From positions 1 through 64,000 of the forward strand of contig CAKQKE010000005.1 in NCBI GenBank assembly GCA_934247935.1: a stretch of 64,000 bases of DNA. Reading direction: 5' to 3'. The notes under the pieces are model-generated. The model ran no database searches. It had not been told where the DNA came from and saw nothing but the letters and a program-made list of their open reading frames with translations. Origin of the DNA: an uncultured Clostridia bacterium. GTDB taxonomy: Bacteria > Bacillota > Clostridia > Christensenellales > Borkfalkiaceae. Within the stretch, counting starts at the first letter, position 1. Each line of letters opens with the position of its first letter. Shown here in pieces: positions 33,556 through 41,817 of the stretch. The translations under genes and the position numbers were made by a program.

Positions 33556-34707
33556 TTATTTCACCTGCTCTTCTTCTTTAATTTCGGTTTTTTTGCCCAG
33601 TCTCAGCATTTCCACCAAAGCGCAATATTTGTCTACAAAACAAATAATCATAGCCTCTTTCGACTTGGGTATTTCGGTTATGTTAAGCGGCCACATATGA
33701 CTTTTTATGGCGTTTTGCGTCTTTTCGGACACGTGAAATTCTTTTTCGGCATTTTCGCTCGCAATATAAGGATGGTCAAATCCGTGAGTTTTTCTCGCGG
33801 GGTCGCCGTCGTGCCAATCGTACAAATAAAAATCGTGTAGCATAGCACTTTCTACAAGCGTTTTTTCGTCGGCGTTTAAATGCAGACGATCGTTTACAAG
33901 AAAACTTATCCAAGCGACGTTTTCGCAATGCTCGAGCGTCGTAGTGTCGCCGTGTTGAATAAATTTATCCATTTTTTTGACCTTTGGCGACTCGATATAT
34001 TTTTTTACAAGTTGTTTAAATCTTTGAATTCTGCTCGTTTTTTCGTCGGCTTTAGAATGTTTGTTTTTAAACACCGCAATTCTTTTAACCGCTTTGCCGA
34101 AGAATTTGCTTTGCGAACTGTTCAATTTTTCCACTGTGTTTTCCATTTTGTTTTGGAAGGAAGCGTCAAGTTCGGCAACGTATTTCTGGAAATTCGTAAG
34201 CGCAGATACAGTCAACGTGGTATCCGACGACAAAACCGCTATTAATACTAAAGCCAATACGTTTGCCGTCCAATTCGGTAAAATGTTTACAAACGAAACC
34301 GCCCACGGGATAAGAAATTTCATTACCAGAATCGCCGCCGCGCTGAACGCAAGCGATGTCGGCACGCTCGTTCTGCCGTTTATGTTGAGCGGAACGGTGC
34401 TGTAGTCCCACCATCTTGCGTTGAAAAGTTTTTCAAGCACCCATGACGTGGGATATTCCAGAACCATGCTTATCACAAAACCCGCCAAAAATATCTGCCA
34501 CACGGCGAGATTGGGGAGCAAACCTATTTGTATAGCATGGTAAATAAAATACCCGAAAACGCAACCAAAACCGTATATCGGGCATACGGGACCGTATAAA
34601 AAGCCCCTGTTCGCCCACTTGCGGTCGCGCGTAGAACAATATACCGTTTCCCACAGCCAACCTAAAAAGCCGAACATTACAAATATGATTATCGCTTTAT
34701 TAATCAT
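33556..34707 (-). CDS. CmpB-type membrane domain fused to an HD hydrolase
   Basis: 383 aa. Residues 1-165 hold several hydrophobic segments in the pattern of the putative permease family CmpB/DUF1113 (FLGWLWETVYCS near 14-25, RGFLYGPVCPIYG near 34, VLEYPTSWVLEKLF near 82). A charged helical linker (170-245) follows, then an HD-type domain with LEHCENVAWISF near 257-268, SAMLHDFYLYDWHDGD near 288 and a HPYIASENA segment. The membrane domain is usually encoded alone or as a component; the soluble HD part may act on nucleotides or signals at the membrane. It has its own promoter (34790-34818). Function unknown. Confidence 0.7.
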   Translation of the reverse strand: MINKAIIIFVMFGFLGWLWETVYCSTRDRKWANRGFLYGPVCPIYGFGCVFGYFIYHAIQIGLLPNLAVWQIFLAGFVISMVLEYPTSWVLEKLFNARWWDYSTVPLNINGRTSVPTSLAFSAAAILVMKFLIPWAVSFVNILPNWTANVLALVLIAVLSSDTTLTVSALTNFQKYVAELDASFQNKMENTVEKLNSSQSKFFGKAVKRIAVFKNKHSKADEKTSRIQRFKQLVKKYIESPKVKKMDKFIQHGDTTTLEHCENVAWISFLVNDRLHLNADEKTLVESAMLHDFYLYDWHDGDPARKTHGFDHPYIASENAEKEFHVSEKTQNAIKSHMWPLNITEIPKSKEAMIICFVDKYCALVEMLRLGKKTEIKEEEQVK

Positions 34708-34789
34708 AAAAATAACCTCGAATTAATTTTTAAGACAAATTGCGCACGCTTTTACTTTTTGTGCGGACGATTTGCCGTTTACGAAATAC

Positions 34790-34818
34790 ATTTTAACACA
34801 CTTTTGTCGTAATTTCAA
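34790..34818 (-). promoter_or_regulatory. promoter of the CmpB-HD gene
   Basis: Minus strand TTGAAA (34813-34818), 17-nt spacer, TAAAAT (34790-34795). Confidence 0.6.
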
Positions 34819-34883
34819 CTGCTTTTACGTTATTGATTTGCTTTTCATCTTATATCTTATTCGGCGCGTTTGTAGTGCAAATT

Positions 34884-34915
34884 AAAAAGCACCCGCCGCT
34901 ATGCAAATGCTTTTT
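34884..34915. terminator. possible terminator downstream of the GNAT gene
   Basis: AAAAAGCA (34884-34891) pairs with TGCTTTTT (34908-34915) over a 16-nt loop. T-rich on either strand after the stem, so it could end transcripts from either side. Confidence 0.4.
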
Positions 34916-35008
34916 ATTTTATTTGTATGTGTTTTTTATAAACGCTACATTTTCAATCTTTGACGTTTTTTATCTGAGTTAAAATCTTTCAAGTCCTTGC
35001 GGACTTAC

Positions 35009-35029
35009 GCAAAAATATAAAATTTTTGC
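35009..35029. repeat. AT-rich inverted repeat, partner of 27904-27934
   Basis: GCAAAAAT-ATAAA-ATTTTTGC, with the same flanks (TTACGC before, ACT after) as the copy at 27904-27934 but lacking its central insert. Confidence 0.4.
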
Positions 35030-35102
35030 ACTTTAAAGTATGTAAAACGCGAAACTAAAACCCTTGCAAGCAAGTTTCCGAATTCTTATATTTTTAACTA
35101 TT

Positions 35103-35573
35103 TTAGTTTAATTTTTTTTGCGGATAATCAAAATAAACTCTTCCGGTTTCCTCTATTGCACCGATTTTTTTATAAAATTCAATCGATGGCGCGTTCCAAT
35201 CGAGACAACTCCACTCTAAATCGGAATATCCTTCGCTTTTAATCAATTCTAAAAGTTTGTAAAAAAATTCTCTGCCGAGACCTTGACGGCGATATTCTGG
35301 TTTTATAAATAAATCTTCTATATGTACGTTTGCGTGAGCCGCAAAAGAAGCAAAAACGGGATAATATATCGCATAACCGACAGGCTCTCCGTCGATTTCG
35401 GCTATAATTGCGGTTGCTGTCTTTTTTTCAAAAAGCCAGAATTTCAGCATTTCGACAGAACCAGTAACGTCTTCGGGGCGTTTTTCGTATAATGCCAGAC
35501 CTTTAATAAATTCGTAAATCAAACGTATATCTTTTTCGGTCGTTTTTCTTATCGTTAAGTTTTGCTTATCCAT
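35103..35573 (-). CDS. GNAT family N-acetyltransferase (diamine acetyltransferase-like)
   Basis: 156-aa GNAT-fold acetyltransferase, acetyl-CoA dependent. Motif A, the acetyl-CoA pyrophosphate loop, is RRQGLGREFFYKLLE near residues 96-110. The following strand DLEWSCLDWNAPSIEFYKKIGA (about 118-139) matches spermidine/diamine N-acetyltransferase-like proteins. Start at 35573 overlaps the stop of the disrupted upstream reading frame (AATGGATAA), so the two were probably coupled. Substrate not assigned. Confidence 0.88.
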   Translation of the reverse strand: MDKQNLTIRKTTEKDIRLIYEFIKGLALYEKRPEDVTGSVEMLKFWLFEKKTATAIIAEIDGEPVGYAIYYPVFASFAAHANVHIEDLFIKPEYRRQGLGREFFYKLLELIKSEGYSDLEWSCLDWNAPSIEFYKKIGAIEETGRVYFDYPQKKLN

Positions 35574-35800
35574 TTTTTCTCCCGATATTTAAAATATGAT
35601 TTGTATCGATTATATTTCCTTTTAATATTTTATCATAGTCCTTTAATTTTTGCAATAATTCTTCATTCTCCGTAAATATAAAAATCGCCACCCGTTTTAC
35701 CGAACAGCGATATTTTTAATGTGTCACTCGGACTAAATCTCGTCTTTAAGGCGATTTTCGAGAGAGTGTCGGAGATAAGTTCTTTTTTCAATAAGTACAT
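35566..35800 (-). pseudogene. small gene disrupted by a one-base frameshift
   Basis: From the ATG at 35800 (MYLLKKELISDTLSKIALKT...) the frame runs 45 codons to a TGA at 35663-35665. Removing one base from the five-T run (plus-strand A's at 35680-35684) joins it to a second frame reading FTENEELLQKLKDYDKILKG and ending at 35566, over the GNAT start. The joined product of about 77 aa is coherent and charged. I recognise no family. A candidate promoter (TTGACA, 17 nt, TAAAAA) lies so close that the ATG is nearly at +1. It could be a real mutation, a programmed slip or a sequencing error. Confidence 0.4.
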
Positions 35801-35919
35801 TTTAACTATTTTTACAATCCGGAATTTATAATGTCAATTCCATAACATTGTACTTTTTTTTGACAATTCATCGATTTCCTTTATCTACCTCAATAAGTAC
35901 TTTCCGATATCATAAGTCC
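35801..35919. other. intergenic, upstream of the disrupted small gene
   Basis: Holds the minus-strand TTGACA (near 35831-35836) feeding the small gene. Nothing else recognised. Confidence 0.3.
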
Positions 35920-36291
35920 TTAATTTATTTCGCTCTGCTTTACTTTGCGCAGTTTTTTTAAATTTTCCAAAACAAACGGACTATTTGTTGCGATGCGTTC
36001 CAGCGTCGGACATCCGTCCATCTTCCCGCAGTCGGCGCAAGAATCCAATTCCTTTTCTTTAACACAATTATGTACGGGGCAAAATTTATCGCAGAAAGGC
36101 GTTTTTGCTCCTTTGATGCGGCATCCCGTGCAATTAATCATTTCGGGAGTAATCGTCACCCCGTTAAGTTTTGTCCACAGCATGGCAGTCTTTTCACGCA
36201 AAGCGTTGTCGTTCGTAATTGTTGCTATCCGCGCGTCACACTTTTCGCAGTCCAGTCCGCAACAACCTATAAATTGATTTGTGTATTTCAT
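35920..36291 (-). CDS. DUF3795 Cys-rich protein
   Basis: 123 aa with 14 cysteines. FIGCCGLDCEKCDARIAT (about 6-23) and the later cluster CTGCRIKGAKTPFCDKFCPV, then CADCGKMDGCP, match the DUF3795 family, suspected to bind metal or an iron-sulfur cluster. Function unknown. No partner gene is adjacent; the tRNA cluster lies upstream on the same strand behind a terminator (36373-36408). Confidence 0.8.
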   Translation of the reverse strand: MKYTNQFIGCCGLDCEKCDARIATITNDNALREKTAMLWTKLNGVTITPEMINCTGCRIKGAKTPFCDKFCPVHNCVKEKELDSCADCGKMDGCPTLERIATNSPFVLENLKKLRKVKQSEIN

Positions 36292-36372
36292 AGTTGCCTC
36301 TACAAATTGAAATTCATCATTGCCTTAATTTTAGCATATTATGCGGTGTTTTTCAATCGTTTGCACCGATGT

Positions 36373-36408
36373 AAAAAATAACGGTCCGTAAGAAAGACTT
36401 ACAGACCG
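36373..36408 (-). terminator. terminator of the tRNA Val-Gly-Cys operon
   Basis: Minus strand: CGGTC-t-GTAAG, loop, CTTAC-g-GACCG, then TTATTTTTT. It lies 7 nt after the tRNA-Cys CCA. Confidence 0.8.
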
Positions 36409-36415
36409 ATACGTT

Positions 36416-36490
36416 TGGAGGCGCCACCCAGACTTGAACTGGGGAATGAAGGTTTTGCAGACCTTGGCCTTACCACTTGGCTATAGCGCC
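36416..36490 (-). tRNA. tRNA-Cys (GCA)
   Basis: Cloverleaf with 5' GGCGCTA pairing 3' TGGCGCC, anticodon loop CTGCAAA (anticodon GCA), T-loop GTTCAAGTC, CCA encoded. Last gene of the three-tRNA operon. Confidence 0.93.
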
Positions 36491-36513
36491 ATACGGCTGA
36501 ACACCGTATTTAT

Positions 36514-36588
36514 TGGAGCGGGAAACGGGATTCGGACCCGCGACGTTTACCTTGGCAAGGTAACGCTCTACCACTGAGCCATTCCCGC
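36514..36588 (-). tRNA. tRNA-Gly (GCC)
   Basis: Acceptor GCGGGAA pairs with the 3' strand TTCCCGC. Anticodon loop TTGCCAA (anticodon GCC), T-loop GTCCGAATC, CCA encoded. Lies 23 nt from tRNA-Cys. Confidence 0.93.
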
Positions 36589-36605
36589 AACTTAAAAAGA
36601 TTCGC

Positions 36606-36639
36606 CCGGGACTTAAACAAAGTTGAGTTTAAGTCCCGG
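36606..36639. other. 13-bp hairpin between tRNA-Val and tRNA-Gly
   Basis: CCGGGACTTAAAC (36606-36618) pairs with 36627-36639 around an 8-nt loop. There is no U tract, so it is more likely a processing or spacing element in the tRNA precursor than a terminator. Confidence 0.55.
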
Positions 36640-36642
36640 AAA

Positions 36643-36718
36643 TGGTGGGAATTATAGGGCTCGAACCTATGACCCCCTGCTTGTAAGGCAGATGCTCTCC
36701 CAACTGAGCTAAACTCCC
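36643..36718 (-). tRNA. tRNA-Val (TAC)
   Basis: Acceptor GGGAGTT pairs with AATTCCC (one G-T). Anticodon loop CTTACAA (anticodon TAC), T-loop GTTCGAGCC, CCA encoded. First gene of the operon, just after the promoter. Confidence 0.93.
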
Positions 36719-36737
36719 GAATCTCAAGTGCTTTATT

Positions 36738-36766
36738 ACTATACCAAATTTACGACGTTTTTGCAA
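36738..36766 (-). promoter_or_regulatory. promoter of the tRNA operon
   Basis: Minus strand TTGCAA (36761-36766), 17-nt spacer, TATAGT (36738-36743), 19 nt before tRNA-Val. Confidence 0.75.
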
Positions 36767-36936
36767 GCGTTTTACCGCATTTTCTTTAAAATTTTTAATT
36801 TATGTAAACAATTATGCTTTGGGTGCGGTTTTATTGTCTCATTCTTCCGCACCCCTTTGCATTATATCGTCTTAATATCGCTAATTGCGGCACAATCATT
36901 ATATATTATGCCGCCAAAAGCAAATATGCTTAAATT

Positions 36937-37731
36937 TTAAAATTTAATCACGTCTTCTTCTTTCTTTTTTGCAAGATACGCCCCGTAATAAGCGCAACCG
37001 ACAAAACCCGCACCGCCGATTATGTTGCCGACGGTCACAAAAAGCAAGTTTTTAAGCGCACTTAAAAGCGTTATACCCTCGACTCCCGTCATGTGCGAAG
37101 CAATCATGCCCGCGGGTAAATAGAACATATTGGCGACGCTGTGCTCGAATCCGCACAAAACGAAAAGCATTATGGGAAAATAACAAGCGACCGCTTTACC
37201 GCCGGCATTGTCGCAGGCATTTGACATCCACACCGCTATGCACACCAAAAAATTGCAAAGTATGCCCTTGAAAAGCATGCTTAATATGGATAATTTCGTC
37301 TTTGCCGAGGCGGAAGCGATAAGTGCAGCCGAAAACGTTTCGTCGCTTTTTACAATGGGATAAACCGCCAAAAACGCAACGAGTAAACTGCCGATTAAGT
37401 TACCCAAATACACTATGCCCCAATTTTTAAGCATAGAAGACACCTTGGCTTTTTTGTCAAGCACCGAAATGATTATTAAATTGTTGCCGGTGAAAAGTTC
37501 GCTGCCGGCGAGAACTACCATTATAAGTCCGGCGGGGAAAACGCACGCCGAAGCAAGTTTTTTAATACTATAAGAGACAAAACCCGCGCTCGCCATTGTC
37601 GAGCCTACGCCCGCAAGTGCGATAAACATGCCCGCAAGTATACCCAAAAGCAATGTTTTAAGCGCACCCGTTTGAGTTTTGTTTTGTCCTATCGTAATAA
37701 ATTTTTCAGCCGTTTGCTTTGGTGTTAACAT
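36937..37731 (-). CDS. formate/nitrite transporter family channel (FocA/NirC)
   Basis: 264-aa FNT pentameric channel, six membrane helices. Family signatures visible: GAGSTMA-like GVGSTMASAG near 40-50, an L/I-rich LVFAGSELFTGNNL-type segment (VVLAGSELFTGNNLIIIS near 72-89), GNLIGSLLVA near 105 and GFEHSVANMFYLPAGM near 193-208. It transports formate, nitrite or hydrosulfide across the cytoplasmic membrane; which of these is not settled by sequence. GGAGG 9 nt upstream of the ATG. It follows the cca gene closely on the same strand. Confidence 0.92.
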   Translation of the reverse strand: MLTPKQTAEKFITIGQNKTQTGALKTLLLGILAGMFIALAGVGSTMASAGFVSYSIKKLASACVFPAGLIMVVLAGSELFTGNNLIIISVLDKKAKVSSMLKNWGIVYLGNLIGSLLVAFLAVYPIVKSDETFSAALIASASAKTKLSILSMLFKGILCNFLVCIAVWMSNACDNAGGKAVACYFPIMLFVLCGFEHSVANMFYLPAGMIASHMTGVEGITLLSALKNLLFVTVGNIIGGAGFVGCAYYGAYLAKKKEEDVIKF

Positions 37732-37750
37732 TAATTATTTTTTCCTCCGT

Positions 37751-39085
37751 TTATTGTTTGTATTCTTTTTGCACGTACTCGAGAAGTGTTTTTTTGTCGT
37801 TTTTTAATTCACCCGAAATTACTTTATCGAGCAAATCTTCAAGCATGACGCCAACTTCTACACCTTTATACCCTGCCGTTGTCAAGTCGTAACCGTTTAC
37901 CGCAAGGGCTTTAAAACTGTAACATTCGTGACTTACGAGTATCTGATTGAAAATTGCGTTTGCGGCATCGATTTGTTTGAGTCTGCTTTCGATTACCCAA
38001 TCGGCGTGGGCTTTTGCGTCGGCGCGTTGCACTTCGAGAAGTAGTCTGAAATTTTCCGTTCCGAGTATCCTGAGCCATTTTTTAATGCCGGAATGAGTGA
38101 GCCGCATTAGAGAGTCGTGATACTCGATAAGCGTAAGCACCGTCGCAAACATTCGTTTGCTTACTTTAAGCCTCCACAGCACGTTTTTAGCGATCTTTAC
38201 GCTTTCGACGGGGTGGTTGTAAAAATGTCCCACTCCGTTTTCGTCCAAAACGAAACATTGTGGCTTGCCTATGTCGTGAAGAAGCATTGTGTACCTTACG
38301 ACAACGTTCTTCTTGCTTTGCGCAACGCTGTTTATAAGGTGTCTGTATACGTCGTAACAGTGGTATTTGCTTTTTTGGTCGAATTTATAGCACGGGCGAA
38401 GTTCGGGAATAATCTCGAAAAACACTTCGGCAAATTCGTTCATTACGCTTTCAACGTTGTCGCCGATCAAAAGTTTCGTAAGTTCGGCATATATTCTTTC
38501 TGCGGAAATATTCTTTAAAAGTCGCTTGTTGTCAATAATGGCGCGCTTTGTGTTTTCTTCGATTTTAAAACCGAGAACCGACGCAAATCTTAAAGCGCGC
38601 AAAATGCGCAAAGAGTCCTCCTGAAACCTTTTGTCGGCGTTGCCCACGCAACGTATGATTTTGTTTTTTATGTCCGTTTGTCCGCCGAAATAATCGAACA
38701 ACTCCCCTTTGCTGTTTATTGCAACGGCGTTTATGGTAAAGTCGCGTCTCGCTAAGTCTTCTTTTAAATCTTTTACGAACTCCACACGTTCGGGATGACG
38801 GTTGTCGAGATAATTTCCGTCTTTTCTGAATGAGGTTATTTCGTAAGGTTTTTCGTCGACGATAACGGTGACCGTGCCGTGTTTTAAGCCCGTATAAATT
38901 ACCTTATAGTCATTTTTAAAAACCTCCGCCGTTTGCTCCGGAAGCGCACTTGTGCATATATCGATATCGTTTATGGACTTACCCAAAAGCAAATCTCTCA
39001 CGCAACCGCCGACGGCGTAAGCGGAATATCCGCCTTGTGTTAAATTGTCGCAAATCTTTATGAATCCGCCGTCTGAAAGTATCAT
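37751..39085 (-). CDS. cca: CCA tRNA nucleotidyltransferase
   Basis: Adds or repairs the 3' CCA of tRNAs. 444 aa from the ATG at 39085 (GAGG 6 nt upstream). The class II head domain has GGCVRDLLLGKSINDIDICTSA (residues about 27-48, with the catalytic DxD), RRDFTINA near 115 and LRILRALRFAS near 155. The C-terminal part contains an HD segment, LLHDIGKP near 257. It has its own promoter, and the FNT gene follows it. The four tRNAs seen in this window already encode CCA, so here the enzyme is mostly for repair. Confidence 0.93.
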   Translation of the reverse strand: MILSDGGFIKICDNLTQGGYSAYAVGGCVRDLLLGKSINDIDICTSALPEQTAEVFKNDYKVIYTGLKHGTVTVIVDEKPYEITSFRKDGNYLDNRHPERVEFVKDLKEDLARRDFTINAVAINSKGELFDYFGGQTDIKNKIIRCVGNADKRFQEDSLRILRALRFASVLGFKIEENTKRAIIDNKRLLKNISAERIYAELTKLLIGDNVESVMNEFAEVFFEIIPELRPCYKFDQKSKYHCYDVYRHLINSVAQSKKNVVVRYTMLLHDIGKPQCFVLDENGVGHFYNHPVESVKIAKNVLWRLKVSKRMFATVLTLIEYHDSLMRLTHSGIKKWLRILGTENFRLLLEVQRADAKAHADWVIESRLKQIDAANAIFNQILVSHECYSFKALAVNGYDLTTAGYKGVEVGVMLEDLLDKVISGELKNDKKTLLEYVQKEYKQ

Positions 39086-39355
39086 TTTACCTCGTTTTCT
39101 GATTAAAAAATCCCACAATTTTCCATTGTGAAATCAAAACCCCGTTTCGGCTGCAATAAAACCGAAAATTGAAAATTACAATACGATTTTAACACAGCAA
39201 CGCTATATTGTCAATATTTTTTCATAAAGGTTTTTTGCCTTGCGCCAAAGCGCGTAAATTTGAGACGGTTTCGTTAATAACATTATAAACACCCTTACAG
39301 GCAACCGTTTTAACCCGTGTGTTTTATGATGTCGGTTTTTGTATACGGTGCGCCT
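39086..39355. other. intergenic region, cca promoter
   Basis: 270 nt with the cca promoter (39186-39214). No coding sequence or clear terminator seen behind the MFS gene. Confidence 0.45.
39186..39214 (-). promoter_or_regulatory. promoter of cca
   Basis: Minus strand TTGACA (39209-39214), 17-nt spacer, TAAAAT (39186-39191). Confidence 0.75.
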
Positions 39356-40732
39356 CTACAAAATATCCGATTGAGATTTTTTACTTGTTTTACGGGCGAT
39401 TTCGTATAAAACCGATATCGCCGCCACCGCTATGCCGACACACAAAAGCAGATTAAACACTCCGTTCCAACCGAAAGAATCGGCAACTTTGCCGAGTCCG
39501 TAAGAACTTATCATACTGCCCACATATCCGCATGCGTTGAATATACCCGCAAACATACCGGCGTTTACTTTGTCGCGCATGTAAAGCGGCAACAAACTCG
39601 TGACGAAATTGTTTACGGCATACATCAGCAACGATATAATGCCGAATAAAATTATCAACGCCCACATTGAGACGGAAGAAAATGCGGTCACAAGCAGTAT
39701 ACTTATGGAAACCACGGTAAAATACACCGCAAATACGCCGACGTAAGATTTCAGTTTTTTTACGACGACAGTATTTATAAACGCGCCGACCATGCCCAAA
39801 AGCGGCAACGTCAGCGTAATTACAATGGATAAACTTTCGTTGAGAGAAAATTTTTCGCTTAAAATCGACGGCACCCATGCGGTAAGTCCGTCTTTAATGA
39901 GGTTGCACGCCGCAACCGCTATCGCGATTATTGCAAACATTGCAACAAGGTACGGACTTAAAGCGGCTTGTTGTTTTTCCTTCAACGGCTTTGACTCTTG
40001 CTCGGGTTTGTCAGGTTTTGCATTGTCGTTTTTTAGGTTTTTATCATAAAAAACAAGCCAAACAGCGGCGCAAATTATCATTACTGCCGCACCGACTAAA
40101 AACGAATATTTAAAAGCCCCCGTCGCAGCCTCGACCGCACTTAAACCGTAAGTCAAAAACGTGCCTACGGGCACTGTTGTGCTCATTATTACGGTGGCTT
40201 TAGAAAGGTCTTTCCCTTGAAGAGTCTGAGATAACGCGCTTATAAGCGACGACCACAAAACCGATTGAGCCGCGCCGTTTAACACCCATAAATATTTAAA
40301 CGAAGCAAAAGGCGCGCCGTAAAACACGGCTGAATTTATAGCCGAAGATATCAAAAGCGACAGCGCAATCATTACTTTTTTATTATACCGATTGCATAAA
40401 AGTCCGTTTATTAATTGCCCCACGCCGTAAGAAAAGAAAAAACACGTTGTCACAAGACCCGCAGAGGCGTGCGACACTTTGTAATAATTTATTACCGAAA
40501 TTATATTCGACGAATAACTGTATCTGCCTAAATATGCCGCAGTGTATACAGACCAACATAAAAATATGGCAAATAACCCGCCCTTTTTCGTTTTTGCGGA
40601 ATTGTTTAAGGCGTTTACCGCCGGTGCGGTTGCCGATTTTTCGGGAGTGTCGTTCGTGCCGACATTTTCGCCTGCGTTTTCCTTATTGAAGTCGGCATTT
40701 CCGGCATTTAAGGGTTTATTATCTTTTTTCAT
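39356..40732 (-). CDS. MFS transporter (organophosphate/sugar-phosphate permease type)
   Basis: 458 aa with a hydrophilic Asn-rich N-terminus (1-45) and twelve membrane helices. The first helix YTAAYLGRYSYSSNI resembles the OPA family of phosphate-antiport permeases (GlpT/UhpT-like), and a paired FFFSYGVGQLINGLLCNRYN segment follows near 97-116. Likely imports a sugar phosphate, glycerol phosphate or a breakdown product of the adjacent glycan locus. It is the last gene of the leftward locus. A TTTTACACCA/TGGTGTAAAA stem-loop (40750-40783) sits in its upstream leader. Confidence 0.75.
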   Translation of the reverse strand: MKKDNKPLNAGNADFNKENAGENVGTNDTPEKSATAPAVNALNNSAKTKKGGLFAIFLCWSVYTAAYLGRYSYSSNIISVINYYKVSHASAGLVTTCFFFSYGVGQLINGLLCNRYNKKVMIALSLLISSAINSAVFYGAPFASFKYLWVLNGAAQSVLWSSLISALSQTLQGKDLSKATVIMSTTVPVGTFLTYGLSAVEAATGAFKYSFLVGAAVMIICAAVWLVFYDKNLKNDNAKPDKPEQESKPLKEKQQAALSPYLVAMFAIIAIAVAACNLIKDGLTAWVPSILSEKFSLNESLSIVITLTLPLLGMVGAFINTVVVKKLKSYVGVFAVYFTVVSISILLVTAFSSVSMWALIILFGIISLLMYAVNNFVTSLLPLYMRDKVNAGMFAGIFNACGYVGSMISSYGLGKVADSFGWNGVFNLLLCVGIAVAAISVLYEIARKTSKKSQSDIL

Positions 40733-40749
40733 AATTCTTCAAATTAAAG

Positions 40750-40783
40750 TTTTACACCAAAGGCGGTTGCCGATGGTGTAAAA
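40750..40783. other. stem-loop upstream of the MFS gene
   Basis: TTTTACACCA (40750-40759) pairs with TGGTGTAAAA (40774-40783), with a further GG/CC pair in the loop. It lies between the GH43-type gene and the MFS start, 18 nt upstream of the ATG, and could end or process the upstream message. Confidence 0.45.
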
Positions 40784-40896
40784 ATGTCTATTGATTATTT
40801 AATAATTAGCCTAGTCCGACAAAATAAATTTTTGCTTATTTCACAAATAACAAATTGTAAAAACCAATATTCAGCCGTTTAAAAGCCGAATTCCGA

Positions 40897-41733
40897 TTAT
40901 TCAAAGTCCATAAATATTGCCCTTTCGTTTTGCGGCGAATTGGGATGATGAAGGGAAATTTTGGTTTTGCCGTTAAAATCTTTAAACAGCATTGCGTGAC
41001 CGCCGTCAAAGGTAAATCTGCTGCCCTTGTGCGTCCATTTACCCCTGATGCCGTTCGATTCGGCTTCGAGTACGGCGTATTTGCCGCCCGCAAGCGATGA
41101 CCATATCATTTTCAACTTGCCGTCTTCTTCAAACAAAAACGGTCCGTCGGTTATACGGCAGTGTTTGCCTGCTTTCCCGTCGAAAAAGTCCACGCTTGAA
41201 TTATCGCTCGCCCTGAAAAGCAAAAACGGCTTTTCTACCCCGTGAGACAAATCGTCGGAAAGTTGCATAGCGCAAATTTCTCCGTTTTCGACCTGCGTCC
41301 ATTCGTGACAAAAAACGACATACGGTTTGCCGTCCTCTACCCACAAAGTGCCGTCGAGGCATTCCCACTCGGGCGGAGTAATCGGCTCAGCCGAAACGGG
41401 CGTAAATGGACCTTTGGGACTGTCCGCCACCAGAATTTGCGTCGCCCTGTTGTGATTTTCGGAACGGAAACTGCCGAAAAGATAATATTTGCCTTTGTAT
41501 TTATGCACTTCGGCAGCCCAATAATCGCAAGTAGCCCAAAAGCCTTGCTTTTTCCCGTCAAACACGACGAACGGACCGTCGAAATTTTCGAGGTCTTTTG
41601 AAACGTAAACCGAAAATTTATCGTAAGCATCGAGATTTTTACCGAGTTCGGTAGTGCCGTACATATAATAAGTTTTCGTGTCGTCGTCCGCTAAAATAAA
41701 AGGGTCTCTTATGCGTATTTCTTCTCTTTTCAT
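40897..41733 (-). CDS. glycoside hydrolase family 43-like enzyme
   Basis: 278-aa five-bladed propeller of the GH43 type, no signal peptide, so cytoplasmic. Inverting exo-acting enzymes of this family release arabinose, xylose or galactose. The base is in RDPFILADDD (Asp10). The usual acid Glu motif is replaced: ITDGPFLFEEDGKLK near 190 carries Asp where many GH43 members have Glu, a variation seen in some subfamilies. ECLDGTLWVEDGKPYVVF near 122 is also conserved. The start has little ribosome-binding sequence. It follows the SGNH esterase in the locus, implying removal of side chains from imported oligosaccharides. Confidence 0.75.
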   Translation of the reverse strand: MKREEIRIRDPFILADDDTKTYYMYGTTELGKNLDAYDKFSVYVSKDLENFDGPFVVFDGKKQGFWATCDYWAAEVHKYKGKYYLFGSFRSENHNRATQILVADSPKGPFTPVSAEPITPPEWECLDGTLWVEDGKPYVVFCHEWTQVENGEICAMQLSDDLSHGVEKPFLLFRASDNSSVDFFDGKAGKHCRITDGPFLFEEDGKLKMIWSSLAGGKYAVLEAESNGIRGKWTHKGSRFTFDGGHAMLFKDFNGKTKISLHHPNSPQNERAIFMDFE

Positions 41734-41817
41734 TTGCTTAAATTTTATTCAGATTAAATATGTTTTTGACTGAAACGCGTTATATACGTTTTGATTAAAA
41801 TTTCTCAGATATTTTTA

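Larger units (their letters stand above)
34708..35102. other. intergenic region with promoter and inverted repeats
   Basis: 395 nt: the CmpB-HD gene promoter (34790-34818), an AAAAAGCA/TGCTTTTT stem-loop (34884-34915), an AAGTCC-TTGC-GGACTT hairpin (34991-35006) and the second AT-rich inverted repeat (35009-35029). No coding sequence seen. Confidence 0.5.
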
